In this document: positions 11,814-23,279 of the stretch, piece by piece
Numbering within the stretch: position 1 is the stretch's first letter
Layout of the letters: every line of letters starts with the position of its first letter
DNA from: Iris pallida
Lineage: Eukaryota > Streptophyta > Magnoliopsida > Asparagales > Iridaceae
NCBI GenBank assembly: GCA_029216955.1
Contig: JANAVB010023996.1
Location: 19,301,866 to 19,365,865 of the forward strand
Direction of reading: 5' to 3'
DNA length: 64,000 bases
The notes under the pieces: model-generated
Database searches by the model: none
Seen by the model: only the letters and a program-made list of their open reading frames with translations
What the model was told of the DNA's origin: nothing
Position numbers and translations under genes: made by a program

Positions 11814-13529
11814 TGTCACGACCCGCACCCTAGAGCAAGGGTACGAGACGTGGGCGTGCATCCTATGCCGCAGTGTCGGCGGTAGAACGCTGTCCTAGGT
11901 CAAACATCTAACAATATAAAGGTACATATACCGTATATACTCTCCGAATGGAGGTGCATAGTAGATACAGTCTCAATCACATCTAAGGTAGAGCATGATA
12001 AAGATAAATAAAATATGAAATCCAAAAGATATACAACAGATAGAAGTCTAAGTGTCTAAGATATACAAACCCAGAAATATATCTCAAACCTCAAATACAG
12101 TAATCCATGAAGTGAATACAACTCAAGACAACTGAAATGACTATCTATACAACCTCTACTGTGTCTACTCTAGGCTAGCAGGCAACCTCCAGGCTATCTG
12201 TAAAATTTATCAACAGGTCCAGTCAGGACAGGAGCGAGCACAATACATCTCAACAGATCACAGCAGCTTAGAAAATATAAACATGCAGTAGAGTAAGATA
12301 CAGGAAACTGAAAGAAGTACAGAATATAAACAGAGAAACTGTAAGTAAATATCTACGATATATAAAAGAGAGACAGTGCTAGTGATTCAGAGTACAGGAT
12401 AAACATGTGAATGGCTAGGGACTGATTCATGATTACACTACAGAATTGATTCATGATTACACTACTTGGAATTATCCACATGTTCATCTATACTCCCCCA
12501 TACCCCCAATCAATACACAAGGATCCAGCCAGGTTATGTTATGATCCATGCAATGGCCCATAAGGGGTGATACATGGTAGGCCCATAAATGGGTGATTCA
12601 AGGAAGACTATGTGATCATGAGAGTACATGTCACTAGTGATCAATGAACCATGAAGCATAGTGATACACAATGTAAGTAAAACGCACAGAACATGTAGTA
12701 TCCGATGCTCCCTAAGGGGATAACATCTCAAGAAAGGATCCATATAGTACTAATCCGTGTTACCAACGTGACAGCATCAAGTAAAGTAATCTAAAGCAGG
12801 AAAATAATTCTAACAGGACATGAAATGATCAGAGAATGTACTCGCCTGATAACCTGAACAGCTGATAGGTATAGGGGTCCAACTGAAGCCATAGAGTCCT
12901 ATTTAAAGCAACACAGGTTATAAGGTGTTTAAGTTGTAATAAATGAATTCCTACAAGCAATCTATATTATTCTAGGCTCTTCTAAGTCAAATCAACTCTA
13001 GGTCAACTCCAGTCAACAATCTAATCAAACTAGGTCAAGTGTTGACTTACAGTTGACTTTTGGTCAACTGGTCAACTCTGGTCAAACAGGGTCAATTCTA
13101 GTTTAATTATTAAAGATATAAAGTGTACTTCGTTATTAGTACGTCGAAACTTACGACACGCAAATCGAGATAAGAAGATCAACGGTAAGGTTAATAATCT
13201 TATTATAGTGATCCACGTGTCTATCTTGTCAATTTCAGCGATGTGAGATCACTGGAATTGACTGATCTCAGTTTCGGTGTACTAATCCCGAAATACGAAT
13301 ATTATAAGAATTAATTATTAATAAAAGGGTGATACATAGAGAAACTATCTACAAACATTGTCGGATGATAAAATAAACATCGCCAACGGGTCCAGAATAG
13401 TCAAATTAGCTAGGATAGCCTATCCATCGGTCCATTTTGGACACAAGGGCAAAAAGGTAATTTTTGATCAAAAATGGTATCCGTGTCGGAGCCGTTTTGC
13501 ACCGAAAAATGTGCAAGAAAACAAGTCTA

Positions 13530-14045
13530 CAAAACATAACAAATTATATGTCCACGAAACCAGAATGACGATACGAACCCAACGGTATATCCAGAATTGG
13601 ATTCCGTTGACCCGATCTCAATTTGGTCCGTTGACCAGAACTTGGAACTCCGGTTTGTACAAAAATGCGTGCCAGAGCCAATGTTCTTAAAACTCAGCAA
13701 ACTACATGTCAACGAGTCCAGAATGACGATACGAACTCAACGGTATATCCGGAATTGGATTCCGATGAGCCGATCTCAAAATGACCTGTTGACCCAGATA
13801 TTGGTATCCGACTTGCACCAAAATGCGTGCCGGATCCAATGTCCACTAAAACCTAGCAAATTATATGTCAACAAGTCCAGAATGATGATACGAACTCAAC
13901 GGTATATTCAGAATTGGATTCCGATGAGCCAACGTCAAAAAGTCCCGTTGACCCAGACTGTGGGGCCCACTTTGCACCGAAATGCGTGCCAGAGTTCACG
14001 TCCTCCAAATCTAACAAATTTTATATAAAAACAAGCCAGAACGAC
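13530..14045. repeat. ~158-bp tandem repeats in LARD-1 3' LTR
   Basis: The words GAATGACGAT, ACGAACTCAACGGTATAT, GAATTGGATTCCG and AAAATGCGTGCC recur. Successive GAATGACGAT-type words start at 13563, 13721, 13880 and 14039. The same array lies in the other LTR at about 20405-20920, so it predates the insertion. Confidence 0.88.
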
Positions 14046-14454
14046 GCCACGAGTCTGTTTGTGGTGTCAAAAATGAAATCTGGAGTCCCGTGTTCAAAAA
14101 TAGAATTTTATAAGTTGGAAATTACGAATTCGGACGACCAACTTTGGCGTCGAATTCAACCAATCAAACAAGCTCACAATGAAACGAAACTGGAGGGGTA
14201 GTAAGAGGGTTATACCAGCTTCCTATAGGAACTGGTAGCACGCCAAATGGAGCTACGATGGAGGAGGTACAAGCCGACGAAGTTGACTCCACAAAACTGT
14301 CTAAAATTTATACAATTTAAACGGTCAACTTGGTGGCCGGTTTTGATGTGTCAAACGATAAAATCAACGGACGAAACTTGACAGGAGTGAATATGGATAT
14401 AACAAGATTGTGACGGAGTGAAGAAATCGCCGATCTAACTGTCGAATTTCTCAG

Positions 14455-14990
14455 AAATCACGTGCGAAGTTGCTGCGACGGGGCGCCAAAACGGACTTGA
14501 TTCCGCGCACGTCACGACGGGAATTCTTGCGAAATGCACGAATCGCCTACACGTCGCGCCGGAGTGGGAGGTGGCGCACCCAGGGGGGATCGCCTGAGTT
14601 CGCCCACCGCGGGGAGGGAGGGTCGGCCACGGCGGCGGCGGTGCCTGAACGGCGGCCTGCACGCGCGGCCAATGGCCGTTCCGGCCGACCAACGACAGCA
14701 GCTGCTGCCCGCGGCTGTTGCAGCGCTGTACGTGGCTGCACGCGGGGCAGTGCGGCCTGGACCAGCCGGCGAAGGTGCTGCAGGGGCGGCGGCTCGTGGG
14801 TAGTGGACGGCGGCGAACTGGGTGGTGGAGTCGGATGATGGTGTTGGTGGTGATGATGGTTTAGATGATGGAGAAGAGGAGGAGGCTGGATGGGGTGGTT
14901 GCTGGTAGGTGGGCGACCGAGCTCGGCTACGGCAGAGCTCCGGCCAGGGGGTGGCGGGTGGTTGGGTATGGCTGGTGTGGTGAGATGCTC
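14455..14990. other. GC-rich block inside LARD-1 LTR
   Basis: A sharp rise in GC and CpG with GGCGGC/GGTGG runs, against the AT-rich element around it. The counterpart in the other LTR is at about 21340-21870. Frames in it encode low-complexity Pro/His/Ala or Gly/Arg runs and differ between copies. I read it as LTR regulatory or leader sequence, or an old captured fragment, not a gene. Confidence 0.6.
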
Positions 14991-16078
14991 GGGTGATGTT
15001 GCTGTTGTGAAAAAAAGAATGTGGGAAAATAATGGGAGTTGGAGAGAGAGAGATGAGTAAAAATATATTAATGTGTGCGATAAAGAGGGGAGAGAGAAAA
15101 GGCTATCCCTAGAAGTTAGGGCCGACCACAATTCTTAGGCTTGGATGTGTTGGCTGCTATAGGATGGAGGGAATTTAATGGTGAGGATTGAATGAGGGAA
15201 AATCAAGGGTAGAAATTACTTAGGGGATTGGATTTATTTTTGGGATTTAAAATCAATAGAATTTACACTCAATGTTTGGAGTGGAAAACTAGGTATTGAA
15301 TATTATTTTTGAACAAGGAAAAATGAGGGCGTCATGAGAGAAAGAAACATGAAGCTGGGGTTGGGTTCAGTGGAGCCGGGTTGGATCAAAATTGGACATG
15401 CGCAATAATCGAATTAAATTGGTGTTGATGATCATGGGTAAATAAGTAGCACGTGGGAATTCCAATAAATGGGACACAAGTGTCTTGCGGGTAGTAGGCT
15501 CAATGCGGGCCATGTCCATATTTGGGGTTGACAGGTTTTGGTCGACAGGGTACCCACAAATCAAGTTAGAAAATAAATGTGACACCGTGGGGTAAAATAA
15601 AATCGTGTCACGTGTCAGAAAAGTTGTGCGAAGCAAATGGAGCACAAAATGGCGTGTCTGAGTGGGACACGAAGGTCATTGATGAAGAGCGTTTCGAGTA
15701 GATCATACATGAGGAGTTGGTTTCAAGAAAATGACTGGTCTGGTGCTTCCAATTCAAAAGTCACGGTAACGTGCATACGATGATCAAGGAAAAGAGTAGG
15801 AAAATTAATTAATGATCAAATGGTCTAAATCGACCCGAAGTTGTGCGAAGCAGAAAGAGTACAAGGGAACAAGTTTGGATGGGACATTATATACCGTCAT
15901 GAAGGTAATCCTGTCTACTACAAGACTCGTGAAGAAGGTTCCCAGAATTGAACATCCCTGACACTCCAAATATCAAAGGCACGAAAAAGTACACTTAAAG
16001 ATAATAAACAGAATAATTTATTTATTGAAACTAAATAAATCAGAAAAAAAAATCAACCCGAAATTCAGGGTGCTCACA

Positions 16079-16114
16079 TCCTACCCACCTTATAAAAATT
16101 TTGTCCTCGAAATT
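16079..16114 (-). other. LARD-1 polypurine-tract region
   Basis: On the minus strand it reads AATTTCGAGGACAAAATTTT, then TATAAGGTGGGTAGGA, directly upstream of the 3' LTR. The same motif sits at 61158-61194 in LARD-2. It is the plus-strand priming region and fixes the element's orientation. Confidence 0.85.
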
Positions 16115-16742
16115 AAAATGTTCATACTCCTTCTAGGTCAAACCCCCACAATCAAAGTCTCAGAACTTAAACAAATCATACGATTTAAAAAGGACGACAT
16201 ACAGGGTCATGGCATACGGTGGTAGTGAAAGTCTCATCTAGGTATACTAGTCATGCTAACCAAAACGGTCATAGGGGTTTCAAAACACACAAGCAATCTA
16301 GGGTGCTAAACTAGAAAAGATACAGAAATAACAATCATCAAGACTGTAAGGCGGTCTACCATCCTATATGAAAACTGGTACTTATCCAAAAAATAAAATA
16401 AAGATAACTACCAATTATCTATAAAGGGTACAGAAAAATCAAAATCAAAAGTTAAAGAATGAAAGTCACTTGCATTGAAATCCAATCACAATATATATAG
16501 AGAGAGTGTTAGAGAGGGAAAAGCTAGAATTATGTAAAGGTTATGTGGTTTGTGTGTGTATGGGTGTATATGTGGACATGTTCATATGGTTAGATAGTAG
16601 GCATGTGTGTATGTTAAATATACATGAAAGTGTATAGGAGGATTTGGGTTTCAAAACAATAGCTATCAAGTTACACTACTCATAGCATATTGGTTAAACA
16701 ATCTACAATACACAACTTATTTACTCATAACATGCATGGCTA

Positions 16743-16801
<59 letters not shown>

Positions 16802-18667
16802 AGGTAGAGATTTAGTTATGTATCTATATACATTATAACATGTATGCATAAACTTTACATATATCTATATAGGTATATGAACATAACATAGAGAGGAAAG
16901 GTTAGGTTTACATGGTAGCGTATACTATGTTAGAGTGTGTGTGTCCTTGTACAGGGTTATAGCTTGAGTATTGAAAGGTTAAACCGAGTTTTAGTTCAGC
17001 ATTTACATACAAAATATGAAAATGAGCTAACATTTAAACCTGTGTAATATTAACATAATACAGTTTCAGATTTTAGGGGTTTGAAACATCACAACCAACT
17101 CAATGCTCCCAACACATCCTAACATGATGGAGATGAAACCCTAACATACTATCCTTACATACGACAATGTATACAACTCTAAATATTACATATTAAATCT
17201 GAAATTGAACTAAATATTTGCAATCAATAAAAAAAATGTTAACATGTATTCAGTTTTAGTATTTTAGAGAAATTCGACATCAACCAACCCAATGTTTATC
17301 ACAACCTAACATGTAAGAGTATAAACCTAACATTATATCCCTACATACAATAATGTACACAGCTCTAATTATTACATTTAAAAAAATAAAACAGCAACTT
17401 GAACTAAACATTTGGAATCCAGTATTAAGGGTTAATATACACACAGTCTCTGATTTGACAAATTCAAACATAAAACTCAACCTATTTTTTTTGAATTGAA
17501 CCCTGTATATAACATACATGTGCAGTGATGTAAACAAAACTACTAACATGAAATTTATATTCAAATTACGAATTTAAACTGGAAAAAGCAGATAATCAGT
17601 CTCTGATACTGTATTGTATCAGAAATATTGGGATTTTGAGAATTTAGATAGGTTGGTAATCAAAGTGTAGCATGTACACGTATCAGGCAAGTGTTTGTGT
17701 CCACTATATATATTCTCATGTCCCAATATAAAATTAATTTCTATATCAAGACCAACATTCAGATTCTTACCAAGATTGCAAAGTAGGTGATTGATGTGAC
17801 CAAGACAGTTTTATTATTATTATTTAATACCAGAATAATAGCAAGACGGAAATAACGATAAAATCTGTTCTGCTTATCTGTTTAAAACAAGAAACCATTT
17901 TGAAACCAGAGCTATAATATCAAATCCAAGATAAGGTCTAGCAAAATCATCGATTCATTGTATTAAGAAGAAATTCATAGCGAGAAGTTACACAAGGTTT
18001 ATAATAACAGCTAAAGCTACTCCTACTCCTACTCCTACTCCTAAGTTAAATAATGAGAAACAAAACAAAACAAAAATTCCTTTTTTTTTGAAAGACTGAA
18101 CTGTACAAAAGTAGTAAAAACATGTTCAAAAGCATTTAAGGTACATTCTGATAATCATATGCGTCTATCCAAAATTATGGTACTCTAAATCCTCGTCATA
18201 CTAGTAAGCAAGGCTACGATAATCACAGAGTCCTCGACTAAGGCACATACCTCTAGAATTATGGTATTTAAAATTTTTGCGATTTTGCTAGCTTGGCTGC
18301 GAAAACCTTAAATTCCCACACCCGAGAAATATATCCAAAGTCAGACTATATGTCCTCACCATGCTGGCTAATGTGACTGTAGAAGACTAGATTCCATAAC
18401 TGAGATGACCTAGCTCATGTAATTTCATCTTGACAAAAATTAAATCAACAATAGATACCAAAAATCAAATTCCTTAACAAACCAAGAAAGGTAAATATAA
18501 ACTTTCAAAATCAAATTTCGAGATATTTTATAATGAGATTCTCAAGGGTCATCCCAGGAATCTCTCAAGAAATTCTAACTGTGATTGAGTACCTTCAAAA
18601 ATACATCCTAATCCTGCTGCAGGCTGTAGTGATACTCTAGTTCGAATACCACTACACAAACTCGACC

Positions 18668-18690
18668 TGCATGGGATACCACTAAAAATG
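18668..18690 (-). other. LARD-1 primer-binding region, partial initiator-tRNA match
   Basis: The minus strand just inside the 5' LTR contains TGGTATC (18675-18681) followed by CCATG instead of AGAGC. This matches only the start of the usual tRNA-iMet site. LARD-2 has TGGAGGTCCATGCAGG at the same place, so the region is conserved but the tRNA match is weak. Confidence 0.5.
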
Positions 18691-21600
18691 TGTCACGACC
18701 CATACCCTAGAGTAAGGACACGAGACGTGGGTACGTCCAGCCTACGCCGCAGTGTCGGCAGAAGAACGTTGTCCTAGGTCAAACATCTAACAATATAAAG
18801 GTACCTGTACAGTATATACTCTCCGAATGGAGGTGACATAGCAGATACAGTCTCAATTACATCTAAGGTAGAGCATGATAAAGATAGATAAAATATGAAA
18901 TCCAAAAGAGATACAACAGATAGAAGTCTAAGTATCTAAGATACACAAACCCAGAAATACATCTTAAAGCTCAAATACAGTAATCCATGAAGTGAATACA
19001 ACTCAAGACAACTGAAATGACTATCTATACAACCTCTACTGTGTCAACTCTAGGCTAGCAGGCAACCTCCAGGCTATCTATAAAATTTATCAACAGGTCC
19101 AGTCAGGACAGGAGCGAGGACAATACATCTAAACAGATCATAGCAGGTTAGAAAATATAAACATATAGTAGAGTAAGATACAGGCAACTGAAAGAAAGTA
19201 CAGAATGTAAACAGAGAAACTATAAGTAAATATCTACGATATATAAAAGAGAGACAGTGCTAGTGATTCAGAGTACAGGATAAACATGTGAATGGCTAGG
19301 GATTGATTCATGATTACACTACGGAATTGATTCATGATTACACTACTTGGAATTATCCATATGTTCATTTATACTCCCCTGTACCCCCAATCAATACACA
19401 AGGATCCAGCCAGGTTATGTTATGATCCATGCAATGGCCCACAAGGGGTGATAAATGGTAGGCCCATAAATGGGTGATTCAAGGAAGACTCTGTGATCAT
19501 GAGAGTACATGTCACAAGTGATCAATGAACCATGAAGCATAGTGATACACAATGTAAGTAAAATGCACAGAACATGTAGTATACGATGCTCCCTGAGGGG
19601 ATAACATCTCAAGAAAGGATCCATATAGTACTAATCCGTGTTACCAACGTGACAGCATCAAGTAAAGTAATCTAAAGCAGGAAAATAATTCTAACAGGAC
19701 ATGAAATGATCAGAGAATGTACTCGCCTGATAACCTGAACAGCTGATAGGTATAGGGGTCCAACTGAAGCAACAAAGTCCTATTTAAAGCAACACATGTT
19801 ACAAGGTGTTTAAGTTGTAATAAATGAATTCCTACAAGCAATCTATATTATTCTAGGCTCTTCTAAGTCAAATCAACTCTAGGTCAACTCCGGCCAACAA
19901 TCTAGTCAAACTAGGTCAAGTGTTGACTTACAGTTGACTTTTGGTCAACTGGTCAACTCTGGTCAAACAGGGTCAATTCTAGTCTAATTATTAAAGATAT
20001 AAAGTGTACTTCGTTATTCGTACGTCGAAACTTATGACACGTAAATCGAGATAAAAAGATCAACGGTAAGGTTAATAATCTTATTATAGTGATCCACGTG
20101 TCTATCTTGTCAATTTCAGTGATGTGAGATCATTGGAATTGACTGATCTCAGTTTCGTTGTACTAGTCCCGAAATACGAATATTATAAGAATTAATTATT
20201 AATAAAAGGGTGATACATAGAGAAACTATCTACAAACATTTTCGGATAATGAAATAAACATCGCCAACGTGTCCAGAATAGTCAAATTAGCTAGGTTAGC
20301 CTACCCATCGGTCCAATTTGGACACAAGGGCAAAAAGGTAATTTTGGATCAAAAACGGTATCCGTGTCGGAGCCGTTTTGCACCAAAAACATATAAGAAA
20401 ATAAGTCTACAAAACATAACAAATTATATATCTACGAACCAGAATGACGATACGAACCCAACGGTATATCCAGAATTGGATTCCGATGACCCGATCTCAA
20501 TTTGGTCCGTTGACCAGAACTTAGAATTTCGGTTTGCACGAAAATGCGTGCGGAGCTAATGTTTTCAAAACTCAGCAAACAATATATCAACGAGTCCAGA
20601 ATGACGATACGAACTTAACGGAATATTCGGAATTGGATTCCGATGAGCCGATCTCAAAATGACCTGTTGACCCGGATGTTGGTATCTGACTTGTACCGAA
20701 ATGCATGCCAGATCCAATGTCCACTAAAACCTAGCAAATTATATGTCAACGAGTCCAGAATGTTGATACAAACTCAACGGTATATCCGAAATTGGATTTC
20801 GATGAGCCGACATCAAAAAGTCCCGTTGACCTGGACTGTGGGGCCCACATTGCACCGAAATACGTGCCAGGGTCCACATCCTCTAAATCTAACAAATTTT
20901 ATATGAAAACATGCCAAAATGATGGCACGAGTCTGCTGGTGGTGTCAGAAATGAAATCTGGAGTCCCGTGTTCAAAAATCGAATTTTATAAGTTAGAAAT
21001 TATGAATTCGGACAGCCAAATTTGGCGTCGAATTCAACCAATCAAACAAGCTCACAATAAAACGAAACTGGAGGAGTAGTTAGAGGGTTATCCCAGCTTC
21101 TCACAGGAACTGGTAGCACATCCAATGGAGCTGCGGTGGAGGAGGTACAAGTCGACGAAGTTGACTCCGCAAAACTGTCCAAAATTTATACAATTTAAAC
21201 GGTCAACTTGGTGGCCGGTTTTGATTTGTCAAACGATAAAATAAACGGACGGAACTTGACAGGAGTGAAGATGGATATACCAAGATAGTTATGGAGTGAA
21301 GAAATCGCCGATCCAATGGTAGGATTTCTCAGAAATTGTGCGCAAAGTTGCTGCGATGGGGCACCAAAACGGACTTGAGTCCGCGCGCGTCACGACGGTA
21401 ATTCGTGCGAAATGTACGAATCGCCTACACGTCATGCCGGAGAGGGAGGTGGCGCGCCCAGGGGGGTCGCCTGAGTTCGTCCACCGCGGGTGGGGGCGGC
21501 CACGGCGACGGCGGTGCCTGAACGGCGGCCTGCACGCACGGCTAGTGGCCGTTCCGGCTGGTCAATGATAACAGCTGCTGCCCGCGGCTGTTGCAGCACC

Positions 21601-22965
21601 GCACGGGGCTGTGCACGGGGCGGTGCGGCCTGGCTCGGCCGGCGAAGGCACTGCGGGGGCGGCGGCTCGTGGGTGGCAGCCGGCGGTGAACTGGGTGGTG
21701 GAGTCGGATGATGGTGTTGGTGGTGATGATGGTTTAGATGATGGAGAAGGAGGAGGAGGCTGGATGTGGTGGTTGCTGGTGGGTGGGCGGCCGAGCTCGG
21801 CCACGGCGGAGCTCCGGCCAGGGGTAGCGATGGTCGGGTATGGCTGGTGTGGTGAGATGCTCGGGTGATGTTGCTGTTGTAAAAAAAAGAATGTGGAAAA
21901 ATAATGGGAGTTGGAGAGAGAGAGATGAGTGAAAATATATTAATGTGTGTGATAAAGAGATGAGAAAGAAAAGGCTATCCCTAGAAGTTAGGGTCGGCCA
22001 TAATTCCTAGGCTTGGGTGTGTTGGCTGCTATGGGATGGAGGGAATTTAATGGTGAGGATTGAATGAGGAAAAATCAAGGGTAGAAATTACTTAGGGGAT
22101 TGGATTTATTTTTGGGATTTAGAATAAATGGAATTTATACTCAATGTTTGGAGTGGAAAACTAGGTATTGAATATTATTTTCCGACAAGAAAAAATGAGG
22201 GCGTCATGAGAGAAAAAAACATAAAGTTGGGGTTGGGTTCAGTGGAGCCGGGTTGGATCAAAATCGGACATGGCACAATAATCAAATTAAATAGGTGTTG
22301 ATGATCATGGGTAAATAAGTAGCACGTAGAAATTCCAATAAATGGGACACAAGTGTCTTGCGGGTAGTAGGCTCAATGTGGGCCATGTCCATATTTGGGG
22401 TTGACAGGTTTTGGTCGACAGGGTACCCACAAATCAAGTTGGAAAATAAATATGACACCATGGGGTAAAATAAAATCGGGTTACGTGTCAGAAAAGTTGT
22501 ACGAAGCAAATGGAGCACAAAATGGCATGTCTGAGTGGGACACGAAGGTCATTGGTGAAGAGCGTCTCGAGTAGATCATGCATGAGGAGTTGGTTTCAAG
22601 AAAATGACTGGTCTGGTGCTCCTAATTCAAAAGTCACGGTAACGTGCATACGATGATAAAAAAAAAGAGTAGAAAAATTAATTAATGATCAAATGGTCTA
22701 AATCGACCCGAAGTTGTGCGAAGCAGAAAGAGTACAAGGAAACAAGTTTGGATGGGACATTATATACTGTCATGAAGGTAATCCTGTCCACTACAAGACT
22801 CGTGAAGAAGGTTTCCAGAATTGAACATCCCTGACACTCAAAATATCAAAGGCACGAAAAAGTACACTTAAAGATAATAAACAGAATAATTTATTTATTG
22901 AAACTAAATAAATCATAAAATAAAATAAAAATAAAAAAATCAACCCAAAATTCAGGGTGCTCACA
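18691..22965 (-). repeat. LARD-1 5' LTR (4275 bp)
   Basis: Partner of 11814-16078, with the same internal order: TTGAC/GTCAA cluster at 19885-19985, 158-bp tandem units at about 20405-20920, and GC-rich block at 21340-21870. As the 5' LTR of a minus-strand element it would carry the active promoter; I could not assign a TATA box confidently. Confidence 0.92.
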
Positions 22966-23279
22966 AAGTGGCACGCAATGAACCTACTAAAGTGGCACAC
23001 AATAAACCTACCGAAGTTGCAAGATTGTGTGAGCTGCTTGACTGGGATGGCAACTGTCTTGCAATTACCAAGGAGGTAGTAGATCCAATCCATCGGGTTA
23101 TATGTCATGGCTATGTCTTGGAACCTGATGAATTGAAGGTGAGCATGGTTACACGAAAGGTATTCTCTGTAAAGATTTACAAGGATGATAAAAATCCAGA
23201 ATCTAAAAAAATTGGAGACGTTAGCCTTAATGATTTCCTTGTGTGGAACAAGTCCTTCATCAAATACATGGAGCCTTAG
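22966..23279 (+). pseudogene. TNPA-like gene, 3' part after LARD-1
   Basis: It continues the VARNEPTK repeat from 11813 in the same sense. It then encodes a C-terminal domain: RLCELLDWDGNCLAITKEVV, a VDPIHRVICHGY core, DELKVSMVTRKVF, and DFLVWNKSFIKYMEP before TAG. The pattern (VHG..L..D.LKVSV ... FV.W) resembles the domain downstream of Transposase_24 in plant CACTA accessory proteins (DUF8039-like). The frame is open from 22966 to 23279. No product can join both halves unless the 11 kb insertion were spliced out. Confidence 0.75.

Larger units (their letters stand above)
11814..16078 (-). repeat. LARD-1 3' LTR (4265 bp)
   Basis: Boundaries are set by the pair comparison, the TG...CA ends and the target duplication. 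It holds a TTGAC/GTCAA cluster at 13011-13102, four ~158-bp tandem units at 13530-14045, and a GC-rich block at 14455-14990. On the minus strand the sequence reads TGTGAGCACCC... to ...GGGTCGTGACA. Small frames in the GC-rich block are not conserved as proteins between the two LTRs. Confidence 0.92.
16079..18690 (-). other. LARD-1 internal domain (non-coding)
   Basis: There is no gag-pol frame. On the minus strand, 18120-18690 aligns to the LARD-2 interior at 59231-60200. Matching blocks include GACTCTGTGATTATCGTAGC, the GGCATAGTGAGGACAT-like text and TTCGAACTAGAGTATCACTA. The rest is AT-rich with a (TA)n tract (16744-16798) and a CTCCTA hexamer run (18015-18042). Retained sequence next to the primer site probably includes dimerisation and packaging signals. 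Confidence 0.8.
11814..22965 (-). mobile_element. LARD-1: complete non-autonomous LTR retrotransposon
   Basis: Two LTRs (11814-16078 and 18691-22965) begin TGTCACGACCC and end GGGTGCTCACA on the plus strand. They flank a 2612-bp interior. The target duplication AAGTG is at 11809-11813 and 22966-22970. The element lies on the minus strand: the polypurine/AATTTCGAGGAC motif typical of Tekay-type elements abuts 16079, and a primer-site-like TGGTATC lies beside 18690. No gag, protease, reverse transcriptase or integrase frame is present, so it is a LARD (large retrotransposon derivative). The LTRs agree at roughly 95% in the stretches I aligned by eye and less near 11814/18691, which implies a moderate age. 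Confidence 0.93.

Noticed and set aside
13530..14045. Possible CRISPR-like array (regular ~158-bp repeats)
   Set aside because: Units are contiguous and diverged with no short repeat plus unique spacer pattern, and this is plant nuclear DNA.
13358..14201. Repetitive frames of 95-143 residues in LARD-1 LTR
   Set aside because: They follow the 158-bp tandem repeat and shift frame between units and between LTRs.
14470..15131. A 194-residue Pro/His-rich minus-strand frame and overlapping frames in the LARD-1 LTR
   Set aside because: The second LTR does not keep the same frame, and composition is low complexity.
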